Source of the DNA: Pseudaeromonas sp963677375
GTDB lineage: Bacteria > Pseudomonadota > Gammaproteobacteria > Enterobacterales > Aeromonadaceae
DNA length: 64,000 nucleotides
Direction of reading: 5' to 3'
Assembly: GCA_963677375.2 (NCBI GenBank)
Contig: CAXXIF010000011.1
Location: 1 to 64,000 of the forward strand
The notes below the pieces were generated by a model. It ran no database searches. It saw nothing but the letters and a program-made list of their open reading frames with translations, and was not told the origin of the DNA. Of this stretch, positions 17,654 through 28,100 are shown piece by piece. The translations under genes and the position numbers were made by a program. Position 1 is the stretch's first letter. Each line of letters starts with the position of its first letter.

Positions 17654-18661
17654 TCAGAGGATGATGTCGCGCAGACGCTGATCCTTGCGGTCCAGATAAT
17701 GGATGGAGCTGATACGGCGGATGGTCCGTGACTTGCCACGGATCAGCAGTGTCTCTGTGGTCGCCAGAGTGCCATCACTGGTGATCCCTTCCAGCAGATC
17801 CCCCTTGGTGATGCCAGTGACCGAGATGATGACATTGTCGGTGCGCACCATGTCTTCCAGCTTGAGCACCACTTCCGCGGCAACGCCCATCTTGGCACAA
17901 CGGGCCAGCTCGTCGGCTCCCAGTATCCGGTTCTCTTCAGTATTCCCCTTCACCTTGTGACGGGGCAACAACCGACCTTGCATGTCGCCATCCAGGGCGC
18001 GAACCACGGCGGCAGAGACCACACCTTCCGGGGCACCACCGATGCAATACAACATGTCGATCTCGTTATCCGGCATACAAGTCAACACGGACGCGGCAAC
18101 ATCACCATCGGGAATCGCAAACACCCGGACGCCCATCTGCTGCATCTGGCGGATGGCATCATCATGTCGGGGCTTGGCCAGGGTAATCACGGTCAAGCGA
18201 TTGATTGGTTTATCCAGCGCCGCTGCTACGGCCTGAATGTTCTCAACCAGCGGCTTGTTCAAGTCGATCACGCCCTTGGCCTTGTAACCGACAATCAGTT
18301 TTTCCATATACATATCGGGTGACTTCATGAAGCCCCCCTTGTCGGCAGCAGCCAGCACAGCAACGGCATTAGCCTGTCCCATGGCGGTCATCCGGGTGCC
18401 ATCGATAGGGTCAACCGCAATATCGACCGCATCACCGCCACAGCCAACCTTCTCACCGATAAACAGCATGGGCGCTTCGTCGATCTCGCCCTCACCAATG
18501 ACGATCTCGCCGTCAATTTCCACCTGATTCAGTACCAGTCGCATCGCTTCTACAGCGGCGCCGTCGGCCACATTCTTGTCGCCACGACCAAGCCATTTGT
18601 AGCCTGCCAGTGCGGCCGCCTCGGTTACTCGGGAAAATTCGATCGCCAGTTCACGTCTCAT
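17654..18661 (-). CDS. glpX: Class II fructose-1,6-bisphosphatase
   Basis: This 335-residue protein matches GlpX throughout, beginning MRRELAIEFSRVTEAAALAGYKWLGRGDK. Metal and substrate motifs include GEGEIDEAP, AVDPIDGT and GGAPEGVVSAA. It hydrolyses fructose 1,6-bisphosphate in gluconeogenesis. The start at ATG 18661 fits the family length (336 in E. coli); an upstream TTG at 18700 is less likely. It is not in a glpFK operon here but alone, divergent from the porin gene. Confidence 0.95.
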   Translation of the reverse strand: MRRELAIEFSRVTEAAALAGYKWLGRGDKNVADGAAVEAMRLVLNQVEIDGEIVIGEGEIDEAPMLFIGEKVGCGGDAVDIAVDPIDGTRMTAMGQANAVAVLAAADKGGFMKSPDMYMEKLIVGYKAKGVIDLNKPLVENIQAVAAALDKPINRLTVITLAKPRHDDAIRQMQQMGVRVFAIPDGDVAASVLTCMPDNEIDMLYCIGGAPEGVVSAAVVRALDGDMQGRLLPRHKVKGNTEENRILGADELARCAKMGVAAEVVLKLEDMVRTDNVIISVTGITKGDLLEGITSDGTLATTETLLIRGKSRTIRRISSIHYLDRKDQRLRDIIL

Positions 18662-18907
18662 AGCTGCATTTACCTGTGGATTGTGCGGAGGATTCGTCAA
18701 AACGGCGGCATTTTACCATTACAGGAAAACCTTTGCCTGCAGGAATCACCATCCGGGGTCGATCGTCAGGTGTTCCCAACCCGCAGAGAAGTTCCCGCAA
18801 CATAAAAACTTCATCCAGAGGTAACCAAAGTGTCACGAGCCGCTTCTAGCATGGCCCTCGTTGATAACCCTCGCGAAACAAAAATTGCCCGATACAAGGA
18901 ATGATTG

Positions 18908-20008
18908 ATGAAAAAGTTGACTGCTGTTGCTGTAGCCCTGCTGACTGTGACCTCTGCTGCTCAGGCCGCCGATGTCTACAAAAATGAACAGATGTCCCTG
19001 GACATGTATGGCCGTATCTACGCGGGCCAATTCTTTGGTACCAAGCAAGAAGGTACTAAGGACTATAGCGAAAAGCTTGGCGCTAACCAGTTTATCCGTT
19101 TCGGTGTGAAGGCAGACAGCGCCATCACCGGCACCATGAAAGCCGTGGCGCAATATGAAATCCAGAGCTACATCGGCAATAGCGAAAAAATTAACAACGC
19201 CTCGTGTGACAAAATCACGCTGACCGGTGACCAACAAACCATCACCCCGGTCTGCAAAGATGACAAGCTGCGTACGCGTCTGGCCTTTGCCGGTGTGAAG
19301 TCTGAGAACTGGGGTCAGGTGACCTTTGGTCGTCAAAAAGGCGCCGTTGCACTGATCAACGACTGGACCGATGTGGCCTTGGCCGACGGTTACGGTAACA
19401 GCGCACTGGGTTCAGGAACCGATACCTTCGGCACCGGCCGTTCTTCTGACCTGCTGAAATACTCCGGCAAGTTTGGCAATCTGCAAACCGACGTCAGCTA
19501 CAAGTTTGATGGCAACACATCCGAAGAAGTCACTAACGCCAGCGCCGATGCCGCCTACGGTTTGGCCGCTGCCTACACGCTGAGTAACGGCCTGGGTTTT
19601 GGTGCCGGTTATAACGTGGGTACCCGTGACAAAGCTGGTGAAAATGATGCCAAACTGGCTCTGCTCGGCGTGATGTTCGATAACAAGTCTATCTATGCCG
19701 CACTGAACTACGCCGATGGTACCGACTATCTGGCCACAGGAACCGACCACACCGGGGTTGAAGCCGCACTGGGTTATAACTTCGTCAACGGCTTCGGCTT
19801 GATGGCCAACTATAACAAGCAAAAAACTGACACCAACGGTGCCAAAAACGATACCGTGGATTACTACACCCTCGGCGCTCAATACAAGTTCAACAAGGGC
19901 TTCCGCGTCATCGGTGAATATCGCATCCAGAACCTGGACGCCAAAGATTCCACCAAGGCAGAAAAGGTCAAAGACGATTATCAACTGGCCGCTCGTTACG
20001 ACTTCTAA
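18908..20008 (+). CDS. General outer-membrane porin (OmpC/OmpF type)
   Basis: This encodes 366 residues: signal peptide (MKKLTAVAVALLTVTSAAQA, cleavage before ADVYKNE), then a 16-strand barrel typical of Gram-negative trimeric porins, with the strand-1 sequence LDMYGRIYAGQF and the C-terminal LAARYDF ending in Phe, which is the Bam recognition signal. It resembles the major porins of Aeromonas. Two cysteines (near residues 98 and 115) lie in an extracellular loop and could form a disulfide, which is unusual for a porin. ATG 18908 has AAGGA upstream. The long leader (246 bases from glpX) is the place for OmpR-type control, but I could not define the sites. Confidence 0.92.
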   Translation: MKKLTAVAVALLTVTSAAQAADVYKNEQMSLDMYGRIYAGQFFGTKQEGTKDYSEKLGANQFIRFGVKADSAITGTMKAVAQYEIQSYIGNSEKINNASCDKITLTGDQQTITPVCKDDKLRTRLAFAGVKSENWGQVTFGRQKGAVALINDWTDVALADGYGNSALGSGTDTFGTGRSSDLLKYSGKFGNLQTDVSYKFDGNTSEEVTNASADAAYGLAAAYTLSNGLGFGAGYNVGTRDKAGENDAKLALLGVMFDNKSIYAALNYADGTDYLATGTDHTGVEAALGYNFVNGFGLMANYNKQKTDTNGAKNDTVDYYTLGAQYKFNKGFRVIGEYRIQNLDAKDSTKAEKVKDDYQLAARYDF

Positions 20009-20030
20009 GTCGCAACCCAAGCCGGATCAG

Positions 20031-20058
20031 AAGAGGCGCCGCAAGGCGCCTCTTTTTT
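20031..20058 (+). terminator. Intrinsic terminator of the porin gene
   Basis: AAGAGGCGCC and GGCGCCTCTT pair perfectly around GCAA, followed by TTTT. Confidence 0.93.
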
Positions 20059-20116
20059 CGTCATTCGGTTTTACTATCACTCAATCCCAGCAGCGCAGAT
20101 GCTTGGTCACGAATGA

Positions 20117-20791
20117 CTAATCCTTGCCCGATTCCTGATTGTGATACTGAATGGCAATGTCCCGGGAAGACCGATAGACATCCGGTACCTGATCAAGTGC
20201 ACTGACCGTCACCCCCAGATCCCGCAACAAGCCATCCTGCAGACTATAGATCCAGCCATGTACCGCCAGATCCTGACCACGCTTCCAGGCATTCTGCACT
20301 ATGGTGGTGTAACAGACGTTGGCCACCTGTTCCAAGACATTTAATTCGCACAGAAAGTCCTGCTGCTCCTCCGCCGAGCCCATGGCTTCGATCTGCGGCT
20401 GATACTTGAAGCGGATGTCCTTGATATTGCGCAGCCAGTTATCGATCAACCCCTGCTCGGCATTCCCCATGGCGGCAATGACGCCACCGCAGCGGTAGTG
20501 ACCACAGACGATGATGTGTTTGACCTTCAATACATCGATAGCGTACTGAATCACCGATAGGCAGTTGAAATCGGTATGGATCACCAGGTTGGCAACATTG
20601 CGGTGCACAAAGACATCACCGGGCAACAGGCCAAGCAACTCATTGGCGGGCACCCGGCTGTCGGAGCAGCCAATCCACAGATATTCAGGCGCCTGCTGGG
20701 CACTGAGTTTTTCAAAGAAGTACGGGTCTTCTGCTTTGATTTTCTCTGCCCAGACCCGGTTTTGAGCAAATAAATGATTCAACAGTTTCAT
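20117..20791 (-). CDS. can: Beta-class carbonic anhydrase
   Basis: This 224-residue enzyme interconverts CO2 and bicarbonate, needed for carboxylation reactions in ambient air. Zinc ligands are Cys42, His98 and Cys101 (CSDSRVP and CGHYRCGG), with Asp44 and Arg46 as the catalytic dyad. The length and LFAQNRVWAEKIKAEDPYFF start match E. coli Can (YadF). It is convergent with the porin and followed on its own strand by pmbA upstream (30 bases), so the two may be co-transcribed from before pmbA. Confidence 0.96.
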   Translation of the reverse strand: MKLLNHLFAQNRVWAEKIKAEDPYFFEKLSAQQAPEYLWIGCSDSRVPANELLGLLPGDVFVHRNVANLVIHTDFNCLSVIQYAIDVLKVKHIIVCGHYRCGGVIAAMGNAEQGLIDNWLRNIKDIRFKYQPQIEAMGSAEEQQDFLCELNVLEQVANVCYTTIVQNAWKRGQDLAVHGWIYSLQDGLLRDLGVTVSALDQVPDVYRSSRDIAIQYHNQESGKD

Positions 20792-20821
20792 CGTCTGCTT
20801 CCTTGTGCGACTGAGCGCTGA

Positions 20822-22171
20822 CTAGTTACCGGCAATCTTCATCTGCTCCAGCAAAATGGAACCACTTCGCAGGCTGGAGCGGTTGTCCCAGTCACTACCC
20901 ACGGCCACCATGTTGCGGAACATCTCCTTGAGATTACCGGCTATGGTGATCTCTTCGACCGGATAAGCAATCTCGCCATTCTCCACCCAGAAACCAGCAG
21001 CGCCCCGGGAGTAATCCCCGGTGACCACATTGACCCCCTGCCCCATCAACTCGGTGATGAGCAGGCCAGTTCCCATCTGTTTAAGCAACTCCTGCTGGCT
21101 CTGCCCCTGACCAGTGACCAGCCAGTTATGAATGCCACCCGCATGGCCCGTCGAGGGCAATCCCAGTTTGCGCCCCGAATAGGTGGTCAGCAGATAGGTT
21201 TGCAGACAACCGGCCTCGATGATCGCCTGATCCCGGGTTCGCACCCCTTCGGCATCGAAGGGGGAGCTGGCTAGGCCGCAAGGTAGCAGCGCCTGCTCAT
21301 CAACTCGTAACCACTCGGGAAATATCTGCTGACCGAGGGAGTCAAGCAGGAAGGAGGATTTACGATACAGATTGCCGCCACCAATGGCCGAGACCAGATG
21401 ACCAAACAGCCCGGCAGCGGTATCGGCGTTAAACAGAACTGGCAGGGTCGCAGTGCCGATCTTGCGCGCTCCCAGACGGGAGACGGTGCGTTCCACGGCC
21501 TCGTCGGCGATGCGCTCGGGAGTCCACAGATCCTCGATGCGGCGGCAGGACGAATACCCATAATCCCGCTGCATTTCGCCATCCTGTTGCCCGATCAAGA
21601 CACAGCTCAACGAGTGACGGGAACCGGCATACCCTTTGACGAAGCCATGGCTATTGCCATACACCTTGATGCCATGGTGACTGCTGAATCCGGCGCCATC
21701 GGACTGCTTGATCCGCGGGTCCCGCCCCAGGGCATGCAGCTCGCAACGGCGGGCCAGCTCCAGACCAAATTCCGGGTTGGGCTCTATGGGGTGCAACAAA
21801 TCGAGATCCGGGGCATCCCACGCCAGCCATTCGGCATCGGCCAGGCCGGAATAGGGATCGGCGGCAGTGTGGCGGGAGATCTCCAGTGCCGCCTCGACGG
21901 CGCTGCGCACGGCATCCGGCCCCAGATCCGTGGTCGACGAGGAGCCCTTGCGACCATCACGATACACGGCGATGCCCAGGGCACCGTCCTTGTTGAATTC
22001 AATACTTTCGACCTCGCCCCCCCGGGTATTCACCGAAAGGCCGGTCTGTTTACTGATTGATATCTCGGCACTGTCGGCACCCAGTTGGCGGGCAATGGCC
22101 AGCGCATCAGCGACGACCGCCTCCAGGTGCGTCTGTTCCTGGCGTACTTGCTGCTGCAGATCCATAGTCAT
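20822..22171 (-). CDS. pmbA: Metalloprotease subunit TldE (PmbA)
   Basis: This encodes 449 residues, the family length. PmbA/TldE lacks the HExxxH zinc site and forms a heterodimer with TldD; together they digest unfolded or modified peptides, and they mature microcin B17 and degrade CcdA in E. coli. Visible features include GAGFSSHHGIKVYGNSHGF, PVLFNADTAAGLFGH and the C-terminal GDYSRGAAGFWVENGEIAYPVEEITIAGNLKEM, which is nearly invariant in the family. AAGGTGAG precedes ATG 22171. yjgA is divergent, and tldD itself lies only 0.7 kb away. Confidence 0.95.
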   Translation of the reverse strand: MTMDLQQQVRQEQTHLEAVVADALAIARQLGADSAEISISKQTGLSVNTRGGEVESIEFNKDGALGIAVYRDGRKGSSSTTDLGPDAVRSAVEAALEISRHTAADPYSGLADAEWLAWDAPDLDLLHPIEPNPEFGLELARRCELHALGRDPRIKQSDGAGFSSHHGIKVYGNSHGFVKGYAGSRHSLSCVLIGQQDGEMQRDYGYSSCRRIEDLWTPERIADEAVERTVSRLGARKIGTATLPVLFNADTAAGLFGHLVSAIGGGNLYRKSSFLLDSLGQQIFPEWLRVDEQALLPCGLASSPFDAEGVRTRDQAIIEAGCLQTYLLTTYSGRKLGLPSTGHAGGIHNWLVTGQGQSQQELLKQMGTGLLITELMGQGVNVVTGDYSRGAAGFWVENGEIAYPVEEITIAGNLKEMFRNMVAVGSDWDNRSSLRSGSILLEQMKIAGN

Positions 22172-22270
22172 ACTGTCTCACCTTCGTTAGCGGCCCAGCC
22201 TATCACAGCCCAGCAATCAACGGGAGAAGCTGGTAACATATTCAATATGTGAACTGGAAATAGAATCGCC

Positions 22271-22801
22271 ATGCAGAATCAATTTGACGAAACCCACGAC
22301 GACGAGTGGGAAGATGAAGGCCCAAGCAAGACCCAGATGAAGCGAGAATCAGAAGCTCTGCAGGCTTTGGGTGAAGAGCTGGTCAACCTGAAACCGACCG
22401 AACTGGTCAAGGTGCCACTCGATGAGTCGCTGCAGGAAGCCATCGCCTTGGCCCACCGCCTCAAGGGCAAACGGGAAGCCTGGCGTCGGCATATGCAGTT
22501 TATTGGCCGCTTGATGCGCAGCCGTGACACCACCGAAATCGAACAGGCGCTGGAGGTGATCCGCAGCCGCCATGTGATCGGCAATGCGCGCATGCACAAG
22601 TTGGAACAACTGCGCGAGCGCCTGATCGAGCAGGGTGATGACGCCATCAACGAGCTGTTGGGTCAGTATCACGATCTGGATCGTCAAAAACTGCGCCAGC
22701 TGGTACGCCAAGCCAAGAAGGAGCGTCAGGACAACAAGCCGCCTGCGGCGTACCGCGAGCTGTTCCAATACCTGCGCGGCGAGCTCGAAGCGATTATCTA
22801 G
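22271..22801 (+). CDS. yjgA: Ribosome-associated protein DarP (YjgA)
   Basis: This 176-residue, highly charged helical protein matches the YjgA/DarP family: acidic N-terminus (DETHDDEWEDEGPSKTQMKRE), central KGKREAWRRHMQFIGRLMR and C-terminal PPAAYRELFQYLR. DarP binds late 50S assembly intermediates and promotes peptidyl-transferase centre maturation. It is divergent from pmbA with 99 bases between, the conserved enterobacterial arrangement. Confidence 0.93.
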   Translation: MQNQFDETHDDEWEDEGPSKTQMKRESEALQALGEELVNLKPTELVKVPLDESLQEAIALAHRLKGKREAWRRHMQFIGRLMRSRDTTEIEQALEVIRSRHVIGNARMHKLEQLRERLIEQGDDAINELLGQYHDLDRQKLRQLVRQAKKERQDNKPPAAYRELFQYLRGELEAII

Positions 22802-22822
22802 ATCGCAGTGCCACTCCATAAA

Positions 22823-22860
22823 AAAACAAGAGGGCGGATACGATCCGCCCTCTTGTTTTA
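22823..22860. terminator. Bidirectional terminator between yjgA and tldD
   Basis: A 17-base perfect stem, from AAAACAAGAGGGCGGAT to its complement at 22844-22860, encloses a three-base loop. A and T tracts flank both sides between the convergent genes. Confidence 0.95.
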
Positions 22861-22903
22861 TGTTTGCGCCTGTTGTGCGCTTCGCGCAGCAATGGCTTCA
22901 ACC

Positions 22904-24349
22904 CTAACGGGTACCGCCCACCGTCATGGTATCCAGCTTCAGGGTTGGCTGACCCACACCGACCGGCACGCTCTGACCATCCTTGCCACAGACGCCGACA
23001 CCGGCATCCAGGGCCAGATCCCGACCCACCATGGAAACCTGTTGCATCGCTTCCGGGCCATTACCGATCAGCGTCGTGCCCTTGAGCGGAGCCGTGATCT
23101 GACCATTCTCAATCAGATAGGCTTCCGAGGCGGAGAAGACAAACTTGCCGGAGGTAATATCGACCTGCCCACCACCGAAGTTGGGGGCATAGATGCCGTT
23201 CTTCACCGACGCTATGATTTCGGCTGGATCGTAACTGCCCGCCAGCATGTAGGTATTAGTCATGCGCGGCATGGGCAGATGTGCATAAGACTCGCGACGG
23301 CCGTTACCGGTCGGTGCAACCCCCATCAATCGGGCGTTCAGTTTATCCTGGATATAGCCCTTGAGGATGCCCTTCTCGATCAGCACGTTGTACTGACCCG
23401 GCGTCCCCTCGTCATCTATGCTGACGGAGCCGCGACGTCCCGGCAGGGTGCCGTCATCGACTATGGTGCAGTGTTCGGAGGCCACGCGCTGACCGATCTT
23501 GCCCGCAAAGGCCGAGGAACCCTTACGATTGAAATCGCCTTCCAGACCATGTCCGACCGCTTCATGCAGCAAAACTCCTGGCCAACCTGGCCCCAAGACC
23601 ACCGGCATAGTCCCGGCGGGGGCATCCACAGCCTCGATGTTGACCAGCGCTTGGCGCACCGCTTCACGCACATAGCCCTGCGCCCGCATTTCGCCCGCCA
23701 CCGGGTCGAAGAAGTAGTCGTAGCCGAAACGACCACCACCACCCGAACTCCCCCGTTCCCGGCGCCCATTCCGCTCAACCAGGACGCTGCAGTTCAGACG
23801 CACCAGCGGTCGAATATCGGCACTCAGGGTGCCATCGGTGGCGGCCACCAGCACCTCTTCGTAGACCCCGGACAGCGAAGCAATGACCTGACTGACCGCC
23901 GGGTCCAGCGTCCGGGCGAAACGGTCCATCTGCTCCAGCAGGCTTATTTTTTGTTGCTTGTCCAACGAGCCCAAGGGATCAATCGGCGCGTACAGGGCCG
24001 GAGCATTCCCCGGTTGCCAGATGCGGATCTCACCATCCCCCCCACTCTGCGCAATTCCGCGCGCAGCAATCACCGCCTGACTCAGGGCATGGATATTGAT
24101 TTCATCCGAATAGGCAAAACCGGTTTTTTCGCCACTGATGGCCCGTACGCCAACCCCCTGGTCGATGTTGTAACTGCCATCCTTGACGATGCCATCTTCC
24201 AGCACCCAGGATTCGTGATAGCTGCTTTGAAAATAGAGGTCACCAAAGTCCACTCGATGGCTCATCAGTTGGCGCAACATACGCGCCAGCATGGCTTCAT
24301 CCAGTTCATGGGGTAACAACAGGCGTTCGGATACTTGCTTTAACAACAT
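22904..24349 (-). CDS. tldD: Metalloprotease TldD
   Basis: This 481-residue protein is the catalytic partner of PmbA/TldE. The zinc site HEAVGH lies in LLHEAVGHGLEGDFNR near residue 260, with further ligands expected in the C-terminal part (GVGVCGKDGQSVPVGVG). It aligns with E. coli TldD from MLLKQVSERLL to TVGGTR. ATG 24349 overlaps the stop of the nit gene as TGATG, so it should be translationally coupled. It is the last gene of the mreB-to-tldD series. Confidence 0.95.
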   Translation of the reverse strand: MLLKQVSERLLLPHELDEAMLARMLRQLMSHRVDFGDLYFQSSYHESWVLEDGIVKDGSYNIDQGVGVRAISGEKTGFAYSDEINIHALSQAVIAARGIAQSGGDGEIRIWQPGNAPALYAPIDPLGSLDKQQKISLLEQMDRFARTLDPAVSQVIASLSGVYEEVLVAATDGTLSADIRPLVRLNCSVLVERNGRRERGSSGGGGRFGYDYFFDPVAGEMRAQGYVREAVRQALVNIEAVDAPAGTMPVVLGPGWPGVLLHEAVGHGLEGDFNRKGSSAFAGKIGQRVASEHCTIVDDGTLPGRRGSVSIDDEGTPGQYNVLIEKGILKGYIQDKLNARLMGVAPTGNGRRESYAHLPMPRMTNTYMLAGSYDPAEIIASVKNGIYAPNFGGGQVDITSGKFVFSASEAYLIENGQITAPLKGTTLIGNGPEAMQQVSMVGRDLALDAGVGVCGKDGQSVPVGVGQPTLKLDTMTVGGTR

Positions 24350-25176
24350 CACTCGGCATCTCTCCATCCGTCACGCAACCGGGCGTGATGCAACACTGGC
24401 ATATCGGTGCGGATCTTGTTCAGAAATTGTGGGTCCAATTCGGCATGGATCACGCCGACAGTATGGCCTGCTTCCGCCACGACCTGCCCCCAGGGATCAA
24501 TAATCACCGAATGGCCCCAGGTCTGACGACCGCCGGCATGCTCACCGCACTGGTTAGCAGCCAGCACGTAACACTGGTTTTCGATGGCGCGCGCCCTGAG
24601 CAATACCAGCCAGTGGGCTTGTCCGGTCAGATAGGTAAAGGCGGCAGGAACCAGCAGGATCTCGGCTCCCGCGACACGCAACTGACGATACAGTTCGGGA
24701 AAGCGCACATCGTAGCAGATGGAGAGCCCGAGGCCACCAAAAGGTGACGGCACCACACAGCAACGCTCTCCGGGGACGAAACTGGCTGACTCCCGGTACT
24801 GGCCATGACCGTCCGCTACATCCACATCAAACAGATGCAACTTGTGGTAATGGCCCTGCAACTGGCCATCCGGCGAATAAACTAGGGAGCTGGTATGCAG
24901 TCGGGTCTCACCGTCGACCCGTGTGGGCAGCGAACCCGCAACCAGCCAGATCCCCCACTGTTGCGCCCACTTCGCCAACTGCCGCTGGATCGGGCCATCC
25001 CCCAGGGGTTCGGCCCACTGCTGATAGGCGGCGGAGTCCCCCAGACAGGCAAAATTTTCCGGTAGCAGCACCAGGCAGGGTCGCTCCGTTGGCAACTGAG
25101 CCAACAAGCCGTCAATCTGCTGCCGATTCTGCGGCCAGCTTGCACCGCCATTGAGTTGCACCGCCACCATTCTCAT
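24349..25176 (-). CDS. Nitrilase-superfamily amidase, Nit1-like
   Basis: This encodes 275 residues with the carbon-nitrogen hydrolase triad: Glu in PENFACLG near residue 40, Lys in HYHKLHLFD near 112 and Cys in GLSICYDVRFPEL near 153. The layout is that of the Nit1 group, some members of which hydrolyse deaminated glutathione as metabolite repair; the substrate here is not proven. ATG 25176 overlaps the yhdP stop by four bases and the gene ends coupled to tldD. E. coli lacks this gene between yhdP and tldD. Confidence 0.87.
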   Translation of the reverse strand: MRMVAVQLNGGASWPQNRQQIDGLLAQLPTERPCLVLLPENFACLGDSAAYQQWAEPLGDGPIQRQLAKWAQQWGIWLVAGSLPTRVDGETRLHTSSLVYSPDGQLQGHYHKLHLFDVDVADGHGQYRESASFVPGERCCVVPSPFGGLGLSICYDVRFPELYRQLRVAGAEILLVPAAFTYLTGQAHWLVLLRARAIENQCYVLAANQCGEHAGGRQTWGHSVIIDPWGQVVAEAGHTVGVIHAELDPQFLNKIRTDMPVLHHARLRDGWRDAE

Positions 25177-28100
25177 CGCCGCAGCACCTTCTGATAATCT
25201 TCGCCAATGGTCTTGATCTGTCCGCGTTCACGACCGACTTCAACCACGTCAGGGTCGGAAAGCGGCCCCATGACATGGAATTGAATACGGGTAAAGACAT
25301 CGATGACCGGCGACAGCAAGGTGGATGCCGCCAGCACATAAATCCCCGTCACCGGGGTGACGGCAAACGCGGTCGCCAGAGAAACACCTTTATTCAGATG
25401 CGGGGTAAAGTCGAACAGGAAATCCAGCTGCTTATTCGGCATGTCGATCTTGCCCTTGCCTAGAATATCCCCTGCATCCCCGAGCAGTTCAAAGTCGTCA
25501 CTGTGCAGTACCCCTCGGCTGATGGTGCCACTGGCACGGATCGATTTGAAGTAGAACCCCTTCTCGAACACATCGGTAAAATCCAGGCTCAGGCGACGAA
25601 TGATGGCGTTGAGGGAAAAGACCGACAACAACTGAGCTCCCTTCGAATCCAGCTTGCGCAGTAACCCCTTTCCAGTCTCGAAATTCAGTGTCCCGGACAG
25701 GCTCGGTATATCGGGCTGGTAGAGCGGCCCTAACCAATTCAGCGCCAATGCCCCCTTGGCCTCGGTCCCGGCAACGCTGGCGGCATAGTGCCAATCACTC
25801 AACCAGGATTCGATACTCGCCAGTTGGATATTGGCCTGGAGTTGACTGCGCCCCTCTCCGTTCACCAGACGCCAGCTCCCCTGACCGGAGAGCCGGTTCC
25901 CACTACTTTGCAGTGAAAATTCAGGGATGAGCAGGGCCTGTGGGACGGCTCGTCCACTCACCTTGACCTCACCCAGCAGAGCGTCATCCAGCTGACAGCG
26001 CTGACAATGAAAGTCAAAGGAGGGAATGGCCGCCAATTGCCGTTGCTGTTCCGGGAGTGACAGTACCGGAGACGCTGTGGCGTCACTAGCCGGATTCGCC
26101 GTGCGCCAGTGCAAATGAGATAACTCGATGGACAACGGACGCTTCGGCTTCCACACCAACTCGCCGGCCACCTGATTGGAGAGCAGGGTCGCCTTCCCGG
26201 TTTGCCCTTCCTGATGTAACAGCAGGGAGCTGTTCTCCCAGGGCTGTTGCGCCCAGTTCATCTGCTTGACCCGCAGCTGCACACTGAGTGCAGGCGGGAG
26301 CCAGTTCGCGACGCGATTCATCCCAGCATCCGCCGTTTTCTGGCTGATGGTTTGCCACCAGCCCAACCAGGCATCGGCATTCAACTGCTCGAATTTCAGA
26401 TCGACATTCATCGGTGCCGGTGTCAGGGTGCCGCCGAAAGAGTCTTGGTTGCGGACCCAGAACTGGGTGAATTGCTGTTTGTTCGGGTCAAGTTGACCTT
26501 CAAACTGCAGGCCATTTTGCCAATCAGCCAGCAACGTCGAGCTATCTTGAGTGCCCCGCGCCGTCAGACGCAGCGGTTGGGCTTGTTTGGCCGCCTTGCT
26601 ATAGGGGGCTGGCCAATTCAAACCCAGCCCTTGCAGATCACTCTGCCATTGCGCCTGATAGGCATAGCGACCTTTCGGTTGTAACTGCAACGCCAGGGAA
26701 CCGGTCCAGTCGGCTTGACCCGCGAAGGTCTGCTGCCAGCCGGCCGACAGAGTCCGGGCCCTTTCCTGGCTCCAGGTGCCCTTCAGCCCGAGCTTGACCT
26801 GATAGTTATCGCCCTGTTGAGTCCCGAGGTAGTCGATGCGCAACGGCTCGCCCCACAGTTCGGCATTCAATTCGCTGAAGCGGGTTTCGGCATCGGTAAA
26901 GAATAACTCGCCCGTCACCTTCTCTAAGGGCAGGCCCAGACTGACGATCTGCAGGTCATTGCGAGCAAATTGCACATGCCCCAGTACCTTGACCGGATCA
27001 CCATCCACCGGAATCACCAGTTGCAGATCACCGGTCAGCGGTTTACTCAGCCGTAAGTCCTGCAATGCTGCGCCTACCGAATCCTTGACCCCGGAATCTT
27101 GCAGGTAATCGCTCACCGCTTTCGCTTCCCCCTGGATACCGGCGTTGATATAGAGGCGGCTGTGGGGCTCCAGCGTCGGAAACCAGGCATGGATATGGTT
27201 GCTATGGGCTTGGCCCAAACGAGCCGACTGGCTGCGCATCTCCAGGGTATCGTTCTGGAATAGCAGATCCAGTGACATCTCCTTGAGCGGTTGCCAGGCC
27301 GGGTCAAATTGGAAGCTCGCCTGACGCAACGGCACCCAGGCTTGAAAAATACCCCCACCCTGATGGTAGGGGAACTCGTCCAGGGGCCCATCCCAGAGCA
27401 CTGTCGCGCCGTCGGCATGTCCGCCCTGCAGCGCCGCCCGCAAATAATCGGTCAGCCCCTGTCCCATGGCCAGACGCGGGTAATAACGCCAGGCCTGAGC
27501 GGCATCAGCCAGATCGACCCGGGTCACCAGCGCCAGATAAGGGCTGTTTCGGCTGGGTAAATCCAGACGAAAATCGGTATCCGCTTGCAGGGCTGGAGTC
27601 ACCAGATGCAACTGCTGACCACCCAGTTGCCAACCCTGCGCAGTCTGCTGCCATTGCAGTTGTCCACTCAGGCGGGTCAGCGGAATATCTGCCGGGAAAT
27701 AGGGGCCAACCTGGACCACTTGAGCACCCAGCCGCACATTGACTCGACCACTCTGGTCATCCAGCACAAAGTCGCCATTCACCTGCTGCAAACCGGGCAC
27801 CATCTCCCAACGATGCCAGCCCAGATCTTGCAACTGTCCCGACAGTTGCCAGTGACCATCGCTGTCGCGGCGCTGGAAAGCCAACTGCTCCAGAGTACCA
27901 ACCGGTTTCATTTGACCAAGCGCCTGACGGCTAACACTGTGCTCCCCGGCCAGCAAGGCCAACACAGGCGTGATCGCAGGCAGGCTGACCGGATCGATGC
28001 GGCCACTCAGGACCCCGGCTTGGGCATCCACCTGCATGTGCCATGGCCGCCAAATGGAATCATCGCCCTGCACTTCGAGATCATGGCTGGCCAACTGCCA

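Noticed and set aside
22808..24316. Plus-strand open frame of 502 codons
   Set aside because: It lies antisense to tldD, has no ribosome site or recognisable motif and arises from tldD codon bias.
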